64,000 bases of DNA from NCBI GenBank assembly GCA_002493635.1, contig DKZL01000012.1:23641-87640 (forward strand), in the 5' to 3' direction. Position numbers and translations under genes: made by a program. Numbering within the stretch: position 1 is the first letter of the stretch; each line of letters starts with the position of its first letter. This stretch comes from Ruminococcaceae bacterium UBA7075. GTDB taxonomy: Bacteria; Bacillota; Clostridia; Oscillospirales; Acutalibacteraceae. The notes under the pieces were generated by a model, which saw only the letters and a program-made list of their open reading frames with translations, was not told the DNA's origin and did not search any database. Positions 27,739 through 36,682 of the stretch are shown here, piece after piece.

Positions 27739-29100
27739 TCAGCCTGCATTTGCAGCAGCATACTCTGTTTTCCAACCGTCAACAAATGCCTTTACAACAT
27801 CGTCCCATTCGCCTGTGCCTGCTGCATACTGAGTAAGAGCTGTACCAACACCGTTCTTCCAGTTTTCACTCGGCATAGTTGTGAAGTTCCAGCTTACAGG
27901 AGTTTTTCCGTTTGCGGTAAGTTCATTATCCAACTTTACAAATACATTAGTAGCTTCCTTAGCAGCCTTGAAAGGAATTACAAAGCCCATATCATCAGCA
28001 AGAGCAGTTGTTCCTACTTCGCTTGTTACACACCAGTTCATAAAGTCAAGAGTAGCAGCCTTATCATCTTCGCTTGCGTCTTTGTTTACACACCAGTAGT
28101 TCTCACAACCTGTGCAAAGGCCCTGTTTAGCTTCGTCGCCTACGCCAATATAAACAGGGAGCATACCAAGCTGATCATCAGTCATCTCAAATGTGCTCTT
28201 TGGATCCTTACCTGTGAGCATACCATACTCCCAGGTTCCGTTCTGATAGAACACAGCCTTGCCTGTTGCAAACTCTGTTTCAGCGTCTGAACCTGTTTTG
28301 TTAGCAAGGTCGCTGCCCTTGCATGTTGAATCTGTGATGTAAAGGTCAAAAATATTCTTGTAGTTGTCAAGGTATGTACCCTTGATTGCGTCTGTTGAAG
28401 AAATTCCTTCATCTTTATACTCAAAGTAAATTGGGAGGTTAGCAAGGTGTGTCTTGAATCTCCAGTCAGATGATGCTTCCATACCTGCAGATGTGAATGC
28501 ACCGTCAACGCCGAGAGCTTCCTTGTTAGCCTGAATTTCATCAGCAACAGTCTTTAATTTCTCAAAGCTGTTGATTTCGTCGATTGATTTAACTGTAGCA
28601 AAATCAGAATCGCAATACTTCTGAAGAAGAGTTTTGTTATAGATAATACCATATGTTTCGATTACATATCCAACACCGTAAACAGCGTCGCCGTCTTTAA
28701 GCCCATAATCCTGAGAAGTAAGCTGTGAATAAATATCTGACTTTGAAAGATCCTCACAGTAATCCTTCCAGTTAGCAAGACCTACAGGACCGTTTACCTG
28801 GAAGAGAGTAGGAGCCTCTGACTTATCCATTTCAGCAGTAAGTGTTTGCTCATATGTACCCTCAGCAGCAGTTTTAACTGTTACCTGAACACCTGTTTCC
28901 TCAGTGTACTTTGCAGCGAGATCCTGCCATGCTGCATCCTGCTCAGGCTTAAAGTTCAGGTAATAAACCTTACCTTTTTTAGCATCTCCGCCTGTTGAGC
29001 CGCCCTGTGAAGAGCTTTCGCCACAGCCTGCAAGTGATCCTGCAGCCATAAGACCGGCAAGAGTAAGAGCAGCCACTCTTGTTACATTCTTTCTTTTCAT
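27739..29100 (-). CDS. Sugar-binding lipoprotein of an ABC transporter
   Basis: This 453-residue extracellular solute-binding protein (family 1) captures sugar outside the cell and delivers it to the two permeases. The signal peptide ends in the lipobox SLAGC with the lipidated Cys near residue 26, followed by a Ser/Gly-rich linker. Aromatic residues typical of sugar pockets are scattered through the mature part. ATG 29098-29100 is chosen for its AAGGTGA site; a longer frame upstream lacks one. First gene of the operon. Confidence 0.92.
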   Translation of the reverse strand: MKRKNVTRVAALTLAGLMAAGSLAGCGESSSQGGSTGGDAKKGKVYYLNFKPEQDAAWQDLAAKYTEETGVQVTVKTAAEGTYEQTLTAEMDKSEAPTLFQVNGPVGLANWKDYCEDLSKSDIYSQLTSQDYGLKDGDAVYGVGYVIETYGIIYNKTLLQKYCDSDFATVKSIDEINSFEKLKTVADEIQANKEALGVDGAFTSAGMEASSDWRFKTHLANLPIYFEYKDEGISSTDAIKGTYLDNYKNIFDLYITDSTCKGSDLANKTGSDAETEFATGKAVFYQNGTWEYGMLTGKDPKSTFEMTDDQLGMLPVYIGVGDEAKQGLCTGCENYWCVNKDASEDDKAATLDFMNWCVTSEVGTTALADDMGFVIPFKAAKEATNVFVKLDNELTANGKTPVSWNFTTMPSENWKNGVGTALTQYAAGTGEWDDVVKAFVDGWKTEYAAANAG

Positions 29101-29128
29101 TTGTTTCACCTTAATTTCTTTAAATTTA

Positions 29129-29146
29129 TCCGGCATTGATACCGGA
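29129..29146 (-). promoter_or_regulatory. Inverted repeat in the sugar-transporter leader
   Basis: TCCGG (29129-29133) and CCGGA (29142-29146) flank an eight-base centre, 10 to 28 bases after the predicted transcription start and just upstream of the ribosome site. It could be an operator for a repressor or a small leader hairpin. Confidence 0.4.
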
Positions 29147-29163
29147 CATTTACTGAAAAAGCA

Positions 29164-29191
29164 ATTATATATACTTTTTCCATCAAATCAA
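29164..29191 (-). promoter_or_regulatory. Promoter of the sugar-transporter operon
   Basis: On the minus strand TTGATT (29186-29191), a 16-base spacer and TATAAT (29164-29169). The rest of the 29101-29470 gap is about 80 percent A+T, with nothing else that can be supported. Confidence 0.6.
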
Positions 29192-29470
29192 GAATATCAC
29201 ATAATTTATAAAAATGCAATAGTTTTTTCTTATATTTTTTAATTAATTTTATATACCAGTATTTTTAACAGGGTAATATATTACAATAATTCAGACAATA
29301 AATTTTCTTTTTTATATATTACATCGGACATAAATTTACATAATAAAAATAAGTATAACAACAATTTACAATTTTGTAATTACAAAAAATAACCTTCTCT
29401 ATTGAAAGCATTGTGTATAATGTGTTAAAATCAAAATACTAAATATTAATATATAAGGAATTAAAAATTT

Positions 29471-30331
29471 ATGAAAAATTTTAATCAATCTGCTTTTATC
29501 AGATTTTTCACCTGTTTTCCAAAACTTTTGCTTGCCGGATTAATGTACTCTGTTCCGTTTGCAATCTTTACCGGCATTTTTGTTTTTATAAGCAACATAA
29601 CAGGTTTTAATAATGTAATTGTATGGGGGTTGGGAATTATCCCCTCAACTCCATTTCTTGCAGGACTTGTTATGGTAATCAGAAAGTATGCAATTGAAAA
29701 GCTTGACGTTCCTGTCGTAAGCACTTTTTTTGCCGCTGTAAAGGAAAATTTTAAAAGATTTATCCTGCACGGTGTTGTAATTTACGCTATCGTATCCTGT
29801 TCGTTTTTTGCAATTCTGTACTACTACACCCTTTCAGCCGATGACCCCGTATTTGGTTCGGTGCTTACACTTTATCTGCTGTTTACCGCCCTGCTGCTTG
29901 TGATGATGTTCTATGTTCCCGTTATGACTGTTACATACGAGTTAAGGCTGCGGGATATTTACAAAAATTCTTTTTTGCTGATTTTCGGAAAAATTCTTCG
30001 TAATCTTATCGCTTTTATTGCTGTGGCTATCGTTACTGCTTTTGCTTTTCTTGCATTAACATTTTCAGGCGGTGCAATGTTCTGGGTTACAGCAGGAATT
30101 ATTGTAGCTTTATATCCGCTTATTTTCTGCTATATCGTTAATTCAATAATTGCTAAGGGCTTGCAGGAAACAGTCGGATATTTTGTGGGGGTTAATTCCG
30201 ATAAAGAATTAACAGCAGAGGATATTGAGCACGAAAAAGAAATTATAGCAAATGCAGACAGCACGAGCGACTACGTATTTGTTAACGGCAGAATGGTAAA
30301 AAACAAATCATCAGACGAAAACAAAAAGTAA
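29471..30331 (+). CDS. DUF624/YesL-like membrane protein
   Basis: The 286-residue protein has six predicted membrane helices and a charged C-terminal tail (about 245-286) ending SSDENKK. General layout and the region FYVPVMTVTYELRLRDIYKNSFLLI resemble DUF624 (YesL) proteins, which often sit beside sugar ABC transporters. It is divergently placed from such a transporter here. The assignment is by layout and context; the role is unknown. Confidence 0.55.
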   Translation: MKNFNQSAFIRFFTCFPKLLLAGLMYSVPFAIFTGIFVFISNITGFNNVIVWGLGIIPSTPFLAGLVMVIRKYAIEKLDVPVVSTFFAAVKENFKRFILHGVVIYAIVSCSFFAILYYYTLSADDPVFGSVLTLYLLFTALLLVMMFYVPVMTVTYELRLRDIYKNSFLLIFGKILRNLIAFIAVAIVTAFAFLALTFSGGAMFWVTAGIIVALYPLIFCYIVNSIIAKGLQETVGYFVGVNSDKELTAEDIEHEKEIIANADSTSDYVFVNGRMVKNKSSDENKK

Positions 30332-30388
30332 CGCTTACAGTGGTTGTACCTGTCCGCACTACTTTCAAGCAGTTTTCTATAAAATTAA

Positions 30389-30430
30389 GCAAAAAACGCT
30401 TTCCACAAAAAGGGAAAGCGTTTAATTTTT
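30389..30430 (+). terminator. Terminator downstream of the YesL-like gene
   Basis: AAACGCTTTCC pairs with GGAAAGCGTTT around an eight-base loop, followed by AATTTTT. Confidence 0.85.
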
Positions 30431-30496
30431 GAGCTTACCTTATAGCCTATCTTGAAACAGATAGCTCAAATTTATTACTGACATACTTAAATAATG

Positions 30497-30895
30497 TTAC
30501 ACCTTAAAAAATTTGAAATTCTTCGAGCAGATTTTTTTGCAGACAGCATTAATCGGAATGCAAAGAAATGCCCAAAGCATACTGTAAAACGGACAAATCT
30601 GCCCCTTTATATTAAACCTGCAATTAGAATAATCCCAGACCTTCATTTTGAATTTAAGATTGACAATACATCCGCACAGGAATTCATAGAACGTAATGAC
30701 TGCACTGCCGACAACACATTTAGGCAGCATCCTCATACTCTGATGACGCTTGTATATTTTGAAAATTGAAAGGAAACACGCTCCGCCTGTAATGAGCATT
30801 GTCCAGTGTGTTTTGTGACGGTACAAAATTTCAATCATTCCATACAACAACCCGCCTAACGTGAATAAAAAACAATCGCCTTTTAATTTCTTCAT
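30497..30895 (-). CDS. CmpB-like putative ABC-type membrane protein (PF06541)
   Basis: This 132-residue product has four membrane helices. The stretch FYEFLCGCIVNLKFKMKVWD, with downstream WDYS, N, G and ICPFYSMLW, matches the putative ABC-transporter type IV family (PF06541). Function is unknown. The ribosome site GGTGA lies within a hairpin arm (30900-30908) whose T run reaches the ATG, so translation may depend on that structure. Confidence 0.7.
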   Translation of the reverse strand: MKKLKGDCFLFTLGGLLYGMIEILYRHKTHWTMLITGGACFLSIFKIYKRHQSMRMLPKCVVGSAVITFYEFLCGCIVNLKFKMKVWDYSNCRFNIKGQICPFYSMLWAFLCIPINAVCKKICSKNFKFFKV

Positions 30896-30899
30896 AAAA

Positions 30900-30937
30900 A
30901 AATCACCGAATATAGTGTTGACTAAATCCGGTGATTT
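30900..30937 (-). terminator. Hairpin overlapping the ribosome site of the CmpB-like gene
   Basis: AAATCACCG (minus strand, 30929-30937) pairs with CGGTGATTT (30900-30908), followed by TTTT and then the start codon. It looks like a terminator for the rnmV-side operon that also sequesters the GGTGA ribosome site of the next gene. Confidence 0.6.
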
Positions 30938-31070
30938 TATTTATTTTTTTATCTCCGCTTCATAAGTTTGATTCATATTAAAGCTATTGTTCCCGAAGTT
31001 TAATCTTCGCTTCTCCGATAAGATTCATAAATTACTATTATAAGCAGGCTAAAAATGTTTGAAAAAATTA

Positions 31071-31661
31071 TTATAATATTTTTTCGCAAAGATTTTTTAA
31101 TTCTCCAAGAGAATATAAACAATTAAGAGCCGTTAACATTGCATTTGTGGACAAATATGACGGCAAATTCAGATAACTGAGAAGTTTTTTTCTGTTCTTT
31201 TCGGCATTCTCCGCACCTGTAAGACCGAGATAAAACAAATCAGGTTTTGTTATGTCATCAGACATTTTTTCTTCTTCACCGATTATCGTTGCTCCGCTTG
31301 CTTTAATTGCATTAATTATAATATCATCGCTGACACCCTCAACACCGAGCAAGCCTTCCCTGCCCTTTTGAGATTTTCGCTTTTCCTTCCCCTCAATCTG
31401 AGGAATATAACAGTGCTTTATTTTACTTTTATCAACAACTCCTCGCAGAAAATTACGGATTACAAACCCTGCACCGTCACTGTCGGTAAGCACTAAAATC
31501 CCACGTGTATCAGCAATCTTACGAATAAGGTTTTGCTTTTCCTTATCCGAAAATACTCTGAATCCGTTTGTTTCAATGACAGGAGCATCAACAAGCGACT
31601 TCAGCTTGATTTTGTCGTATCTGCCTTCAACAACAACAGCTTCCTTAAGTCTTAGCATCAC
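31071..31661 (-). CDS. rnmV: Toprim-domain protein, ribonuclease M5 family (DUF4093)
   Basis: RNase M5 matures 5S rRNA precursors. The 196-residue product has a Toprim fold with the first acidic motif VVEGRYDKIKL and the DxD-type motif VLTDSDGAGFVIRNF. It also has an EGKEKRKSQKGREGLLGVEGV stretch (split here by family convention) and a C-terminal DUF4093 domain. It overlaps the holA stop by four bases. The symbol follows the family; a few related Toprim proteins have other roles. Confidence 0.82.
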   Translation of the reverse strand: MMLRLKEAVVVEGRYDKIKLKSLVDAPVIETNGFRVFSDKEKQNLIRKIADTRGILVLTDSDGAGFVIRNFLRGVVDKSKIKHCYIPQIEGKEKRKSQKGREGLLGVEGVSDDIIINAIKASGATIIGEEEKMSDDITKPDLFYLGLTGAENAEKNRKKLLSYLNLPSYLSTNAMLTALNCLYSLGELKNLCEKIL

Positions 31662-32701
31662 CTTTTGCCCTCCTTTGCAACAAGAAGAAGCTGCGCAATA
31701 ATTTGCTCCATATAAATCCGTGCATTGACAGATGTCGTCTTAAAACGCATTTCAGCCTCAATCAGCACATCAAGGCTTTTTCTTAATGCCTCAGTCGATA
31801 CGCTGACTGTTGCCCTGCGAGCTTTGTCAAGCGCAAAAGCACGGTTTCTGTATGCAAAATCGGACGCTACCTCCTTTGGCAGAACACCGCATTCATTTGC
31901 TACTCTTATTCTGTATGCGTCAATATAGGCGTCACTCATAGCATATAAAATTCGGGCAGGCTCTTCCTTCTGATAAAAAAGTAAATCAAGGCTGTTGTAT
32001 GCACTCTGTCCGTCACCTTTCAGAACAGCGTCAGACAAGGCATAAACCCGGGTTTCAAGAGTTACGGTTGCAAGCTTTTCAATATCTTCAAGAGTAATCT
32101 CATCGCCCTTTGCATATGCCGAGATTTTATCAATTTCATTGTGAATCATATTCAAATCATCACCGCAATATGAAATCAGCTTGGCAGCGTTGATATGAGT
32201 AATCATTTTTCCGTTTTCATTTGCCCATTTTGCGATATACTTTTCGATGGTCGACTGGTTTAGCTTTGCAAATTCACATACAGTTCCGTTTTTTTCAACT
32301 TTTTTTACAAATTTATCATAATCAGATTTATTCTTTACCGGAATATATGAAGGCATTGAAATAATTAATACTGTTCCCTCATATTCTGCTGAAACTATAT
32401 CGTTTAAACGGTTGATTGAACCCTTGTCCATTTCATCAAAGGCAATGTCGGTTGCGAGTACACAATTATATTCGCTCATAAAAGGTATAATTTGCAGGGA
32501 AGCCGCAAAGTCATCGAGTTCAAATACACCGGAAAATATATGATAATTAAAATCAGACGGATGCTTGCCTGCTACCGATTTGCAAAGCATTTCCGTATAT
32601 TTTTTTACAAACAGCTGTTCACTGCCGTATATAAGATACACAGGAGAAAAATTCTTATTTTTTATCTGCTTTTTTAGCTCCGCCTCTGTTATCTTTGGCA
32701 T
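31658..32701 (-). CDS. holA: DNA polymerase III subunit delta
   Basis: The delta subunit opens the sliding clamp as part of the clamp loader. The 347-residue protein has the family opening (FSPVYLIYGSEQLFVKKYTEML) with a degenerate AAA+ fold, then a lid domain and a helical collar with ALSDAVLKGDGQSAYNSLDLL. It overlaps comEC upstream by 13 bases and rnmV downstream by four bases, so the three genes form one unit. Confidence 0.9.
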   Translation of the reverse strand: MPKITEAELKKQIKNKNFSPVYLIYGSEQLFVKKYTEMLCKSVAGKHPSDFNYHIFSGVFELDDFAASLQIIPFMSEYNCVLATDIAFDEMDKGSINRLNDIVSAEYEGTVLIISMPSYIPVKNKSDYDKFVKKVEKNGTVCEFAKLNQSTIEKYIAKWANENGKMITHINAAKLISYCGDDLNMIHNEIDKISAYAKGDEITLEDIEKLATVTLETRVYALSDAVLKGDGQSAYNSLDLLFYQKEEPARILYAMSDAYIDAYRIRVANECGVLPKEVASDFAYRNRAFALDKARRATVSVSTEALRKSLDVLIEAEMRFKTTSVNARIYMEQIIAQLLLVAKEGKR

Positions 32702-34896
32702 AAACTAACCTCCTTGAAATCAATTATTACATTGCTTTCAGATGTATTTGTCACATCATCACATATTTCTGATAATGAATTATAGTTCTCTTTAAAATCA
32801 CTTACTGTATTTGAATATATCAAATATTTACAGTTAATCATATTATAATTTGTGGGTATTGAATCAATCACAGCATAGTCAATATTTCTGAATTCATCAG
32901 GCAGAACCGATATATCCGCACCGCTCGGCATAACAAGCATTGTACTTGCGTTGCTTCTTAAAAGCTGATATACAACATCATCAATGCACAAAACTGTGTC
33001 TGTAACATTTTTCGACAACTGTAGAGTAAAGCATACATCATTGCCGAAGCTCTGTCTGACCTTGCCGTCATAGTCCGAAAGCATCTGAAAATCTGTACTG
33101 CCATTATCATATACTAAAACATTTGAACAGTCAAATTCCGATATAAGTTCAAATTGATAACGTGAGTATTTATATTTCTGGTCAGGAATTATAAGAAAAT
33201 CAACAGCATTATAATCATCCGCAATATCGTCTAAAACTCTCTCTGTACTCCCTGCATTTCCGCCACAGCACAAAAGTGAAATATTATCGCTGCTCCCTAC
33301 TGCTACCATCATACCGTTTCCTGTACAGTACACGGTCGCAGTGACTTCATTCTCAGTAACAAGCATATATGTAACTCTGCCTGTCACAAGGGTTAAAAAT
33401 GACAGTGCAACCGCAATGGCAACATATCTGCCTCGAACTTTTATCAGATAACCGATTATGACGAGAATAATACTGACAACAATCCACACATAGAAATACG
33501 GCTTATCCGAGTTTACAGATGAATACGGAATATCGGCAAACAGACCTACAACAAAGATGATATATTTTGAGAGTAATCCGCATACAAGTGCAAACGGATA
33601 GGCTAAATAGCTTACAAACGGCACAAGATAAATCAGACTTGCAAACAGAGAACAAACAATCAATCCTTCAACCGCAAATGTGACAAGCACAGATACAAAC
33701 AGCACCAATGGCGATATCCTTTCAAAATAAATTGCCGAAAAAGGCACAACACATACTGATGCCGATAATGAAGCCGTAACAAGGCGGAGCAATGCTTTAA
33801 GCAGTTTTGATTTTATTTCTAATTTAGAAATAATATAATCATACATCTTGCCTGACCAAAGAATTATTCCCAATGTTGCTGAAAACGACAAAACAAGACC
33901 GACATCTCCCACTGCATACGGATTTGGAAGCAGTAAAAACAAAGCCGCAATTCCAAGCGAATTAACCGCATCCGAGGTTCTAAAAAATACAGCCGCCGAG
34001 TAATAAATGATTATCATAATTCCCGAACGCACAACTGACGGTGCAAAACCCGTGACAGCCATAAAGGAAATTACAAAAAATGATACTGCAATAAGGTGAA
34101 TGATTTTATTTCTTGTAAATTTCTTTATTAAAAATAAACCGACAGATGCAATAACAGCCATATGCATACCTGACACAACTATCAAAAATGACGAGCCTGT
34201 ATTTGTAAAGCTGTTGAGTACATTTCTTGGCAATGACAGCTTGTCGCCAAGAAGCACAGCACTGCACATTGAAGAATAATCGCTTGGAAGCAATGTTTGA
34301 AGTGATGACTTCATTGCCTTTCGTGCTTCAACTGCAAAGCTGTAAAGCGAAAAATGCTTGTCACCAACCTGCTCAATATTAAAAGTATCATCAACATATG
34401 TTTTAAAGAAAATACCGTCACTCACAAGTGAATTAGAATCTGCTTCATACATTACGCAGTGCAAGCTAATATTATTAAATTCAGCAATATTCAAATCAGC
34501 ATAAGAATTAAACTGTATTTTAAGGTGTACATCTTCTCCGTTAATCGTGTCGGTCTGAATGGTATATTTGGCGTAGTTCTCGCTCTTTACAATCTCGTCA
34601 CAAATAAATCCGTTAATGCTTACTTCTTTTGAAGAATATTTGTCAATAATCGGATTGTAATAATAATTGGTATATAAAATCATAACAAAGCTTGCACATA
34701 AAGCGGTAATGCTTACTATTGCCAATACTCTGCGAACATTCTTTTTCTTTTTTAGAATTAAGAGTACAATCCATATACCTGCAAGAACAAAAGAACCGGC
34801 GAATATAAGGATAAACGTAAGCCGTGAATACAAATTAAAAACGACAGCAAGGACAGAAAGGTATGTTAATCCAATCAATCCAAACAGTCGTTTCAT
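32689..34896 (-). CDS. ComEC/Rec2-type membrane protein with degenerate C-terminal domain
   Basis: The 735-residue protein has N-terminal helices, an OB-like DUF4131 region (about 75-175) and the Competence domain. The latter opens at LLPSDYSSMCSAVLLGDKLS and includes FLIVVSGMHMAV with the conserved Ser-Gly-His-Met. ComEC forms the DNA uptake channel. The C-terminal 200 residues correspond to the metallo-beta-lactamase-like domain, but no HxHxDH metal motif is present, so nuclease activity is probably lost. Length is otherwise normal. Confidence 0.85.
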   Translation of the reverse strand: MKRLFGLIGLTYLSVLAVVFNLYSRLTFILIFAGSFVLAGIWIVLLILKKKKNVRRVLAIVSITALCASFVMILYTNYYYNPIIDKYSSKEVSINGFICDEIVKSENYAKYTIQTDTINGEDVHLKIQFNSYADLNIAEFNNISLHCVMYEADSNSLVSDGIFFKTYVDDTFNIEQVGDKHFSLYSFAVEARKAMKSSLQTLLPSDYSSMCSAVLLGDKLSLPRNVLNSFTNTGSSFLIVVSGMHMAVIASVGLFLIKKFTRNKIIHLIAVSFFVISFMAVTGFAPSVVRSGIMIIIYYSAAVFFRTSDAVNSLGIAALFLLLPNPYAVGDVGLVLSFSATLGIILWSGKMYDYIISKLEIKSKLLKALLRLVTASLSASVCVVPFSAIYFERISPLVLFVSVLVTFAVEGLIVCSLFASLIYLVPFVSYLAYPFALVCGLLSKYIIFVVGLFADIPYSSVNSDKPYFYVWIVVSIILVIIGYLIKVRGRYVAIAVALSFLTLVTGRVTYMLVTENEVTATVYCTGNGMMVAVGSSDNISLLCCGGNAGSTERVLDDIADDYNAVDFLIIPDQKYKYSRYQFELISEFDCSNVLVYDNGSTDFQMLSDYDGKVRQSFGNDVCFTLQLSKNVTDTVLCIDDVVYQLLRSNASTMLVMPSGADISVLPDEFRNIDYAVIDSIPTNYNMINCKYLIYSNTVSDFKENYNSLSEICDDVTNTSESNVIIDFKEVSLCQR

Positions 34897-34911
34897 AATA
34901 ATCTCCGTTAA

Positions 34912-35448
34912 TCACTTAAAAAACAGCGGAAGTTCATCAAGAAAATAGATATCATTCCTGTCCTTTGCATCACCCTCAGCAAGAACAGCAGCCTTGCCGA
35001 CAATCTGAGCACCCGTCTGCTCAACAAGGGTTTCAAGCGCCATAAGGCTTTGACCTGTTGAAATTACATCATCAACAATCAATACTCTTTTTCCTTTCAG
35101 AAATTCAGTGTCACTATCGCCAAGATAAAGTTTTTGCTCATTTTCAGTGGTTATTGAATTTACGCTGACACCAATTGGATTGCGCATATAAACCTTAACA
35201 CCCTTGCGTGCAACAACATAGCTGCGACAACCCTGACGTGCCATTTCGTAGCAAAGCGGAATACCCTTTGCCTCGGCTGTAACAACAACGTCGTGCTCAG
35301 GACAAATCTTTAAAAGTTCTGCTGCCGCTTTTTCGGTAATTTCAACATCACCGAACATAATAAACGCCGCAATATCAAGCTTATCATTTACAGGAAACAT
35401 CTCAAGCTCACGCTCAAGACCGCAGATTTTCATCTTATATGTACTCAT
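34912..35448 (-). CDS. Adenine phosphoribosyltransferase-like protein
   Basis: A type I phosphoribosyltransferase of 178 residues. The PRPP-binding motif is VLIVDDVISTGQSL (about residues 122-135), and VVTAEAKGIPLCYEMAR forms the neighbouring loop. Similar to Apt, but the PRPP-loop region and N-terminus diverge, and a separate classical apt gene may exist elsewhere. The HIT-family gene lies upstream and comEC downstream; all are on the minus strand with short gaps. Confidence 0.75.
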   Translation of the reverse strand: MSTYKMKICGLERELEMFPVNDKLDIAAFIMFGDVEITEKAAAELLKICPEHDVVVTAEAKGIPLCYEMARQGCRSYVVARKGVKVYMRNPIGVSVNSITTENEQKLYLGDSDTEFLKGKRVLIVDDVISTGQSLMALETLVEQTGAQIVGKAAVLAEGDAKDRNDIYFLDELPLFFK

Positions 35449-35457
35449 ATCAACCTC

Positions 35458-35799
35458 TTAACACATCTGACTGTCAAGCTTTTTACCGCCGAGAATATGA
35501 AAATGCAGATGCTTTACACTCTGGCAACCGTCATCACCGCAATTATTAACGATGCGATAACCATTTTCAAGGTTTAGCTTTTTGGTTATCTCAGGAATTT
35601 TTGTGAAGATGTGAGCAACATAATCAACATTACTTTCATCAATCGCATTTGCACAGCAGATATGCTGTTTTGGAACAACAAGCACATGAACAGGAGCCTG
35701 CGGTTCAAGGTCATAGAAAGCAAGGATTTTTTCATCCTCATACACCTTATTAGACGGAATAGAACCGTCAATTATTTTACAAAAAATACAGTCTGACAT
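35458..35799 (-). CDS. HIT-family nucleotide hydrolase (HinT-like)
   Basis: This 113-residue protein shows the histidine triad HLHFHILGG near its C-terminus and the zinc-type opening CIFCKIIDG. It belongs to the HinT branch of purine nucleoside phosphoramidases. ATG 35797-35799 is chosen since GGAGTG lies six bases before it; a GTG nine bases upstream is in frame. The leader carries the conserved 85-nt element described at 35815-35905. Confidence 0.9.
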   Translation of the reverse strand: MSDCIFCKIIDGSIPSNKVYEDEKILAFYDLEPQAPVHVLVVPKQHICCANAIDESNVDYVAHIFTKIPEITKKLNLENGYRIVNNCGDDGCQSVKHLHFHILGGKKLDSQMC

Positions 35800-35814
35800 T
35801 TTTATCACTCCAAA

Positions 35815-35905
35815 TCAAGCAGGCAGTGGCCTGCACTTATTCGTGCAGACAGCACCATATACAATTTAACTTCTATGCCCGAGCACAACCGAGCTATTTT
35901 CTATA
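35815..35905 (-). ncRNA. Copy 1 of a conserved structured element, upstream of HIT
   Basis: Read on the minus strand, this stretch aligns along about 85 bases with 50884-50985. The most conserved part is ATATGGTGCTGTCTGC, followed by a hairpin (CTGCAC, six-base loop, GTGCAG) inside an outer GGTG/CACT pairing. Upstream is a CTCGG-N5-CTCGGGC pattern. It ends about 15 bases before the HIT start codon, where a cis-regulatory RNA would be expected, but it could also be a dispersed repeat. No known riboswitch class is recognised. Confidence 0.55.
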
Positions 35906-35959
35906 ATTTTAAAAAATCATCTGATAATATTTTACAGCTTATATCTGACTTCGTCAATA

Positions 35960-36682
35960 CTATTTCTTTTTATCTGTAATTTTCTTTTCCTCACCACGCA
36001 TCAGTCTGCCTATGTTTTCCTTGTGCTTTACGATTACGAATATTCCGATAATCAGTGCTGCTATTGTTGACATAATCACATAGTAAAGTGAATAACCGCT
36101 TGGATAGTCAAAAACAAATGTCATAACAAATGTATAGGGCGCATAAAGCACGGCAGAAATAATGCTTGAAATTGAAATAATTTTAGTGCATATAAATATA
36201 ATCAAAAATGTTGCAATAATGCAAAGAAAAACTCTCCAGTCCTCGGTTGCAATAAGTGCCGCCGCTGTGACTACGCCCTTGCCGCCCTTAAAGTGAAAAT
36301 ACACGGGATATGAATGTCCGAGAATACAGAAAACACCTGCAATGTATTTACCACAGTTGATAAGCTCATTTGCAAAAACCGTGTCCTGCGAACCCAGAAG
36401 CTGACCTGCAAATGAAAAAATAAATCCTCCGATAAGCACCGCAATAACGCACTTCAAAGCATCACATACTATAGTGACAATAGCAGGAACCTTGCCCACA
36501 CAGCGCAATACATTTGTAAAGCCGGCATTGCCGCTGCCCATCTGTCGAATATCGCTTTTACCCTTTGTCACAATTCTGGTTACAAGCACCGCAGTGTTGA
36601 TACTGCCCAAAAGATAGGCAACAACAGCAGAAAGCAGAACCATCCACCAACAATTTGATATTACCGAAAGTACAAGCTCCAT
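35960..36682 (-). CDS. plsY: Glycerol-3-phosphate acyltransferase PlsY
   Basis: Membrane enzyme that acylates glycerol 3-phosphate from acyl phosphate, the first step of phospholipid synthesis. The 240-residue protein has about six helices and the family motifs IRQMGSGNAGFTNVLR and HFKGGKGVVTAAA (glycine-rich loops), plus a C-terminal VIVKHKENIGRLMRG. It overlaps the der stop by one base, so it is probably translated with der. Slightly longer than average through a central loop of about 20 residues. Confidence 0.95.
   Translation of the reverse strand: MELVLSVISNCWWMVLLSAVVAYLLGSINTAVLVTRIVTKGKSDIRQMGSGNAGFTNVLRCVGKVPAIVTIVCDALKCVIAVLIGGFIFSFAGQLLGSQDTVFANELINCGKYIAGVFCILGHSYPVYFHFKGGKGVVTAAALIATEDWRVFLCIIATFLIIFICTKIISISSIISAVLYAPYTFVMTFVFDYPSGYSLYYVIMSTIAALIIGIFVIVKHKENIGRLMRGEEKKITDKKK

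Noticed and set aside
29391..29421. TATAAT at 29416 as promoter of the YesL-like gene
   Set aside because: No acceptable -35 box lies at 16-18 bases; TTGAAA is only eight bases away.
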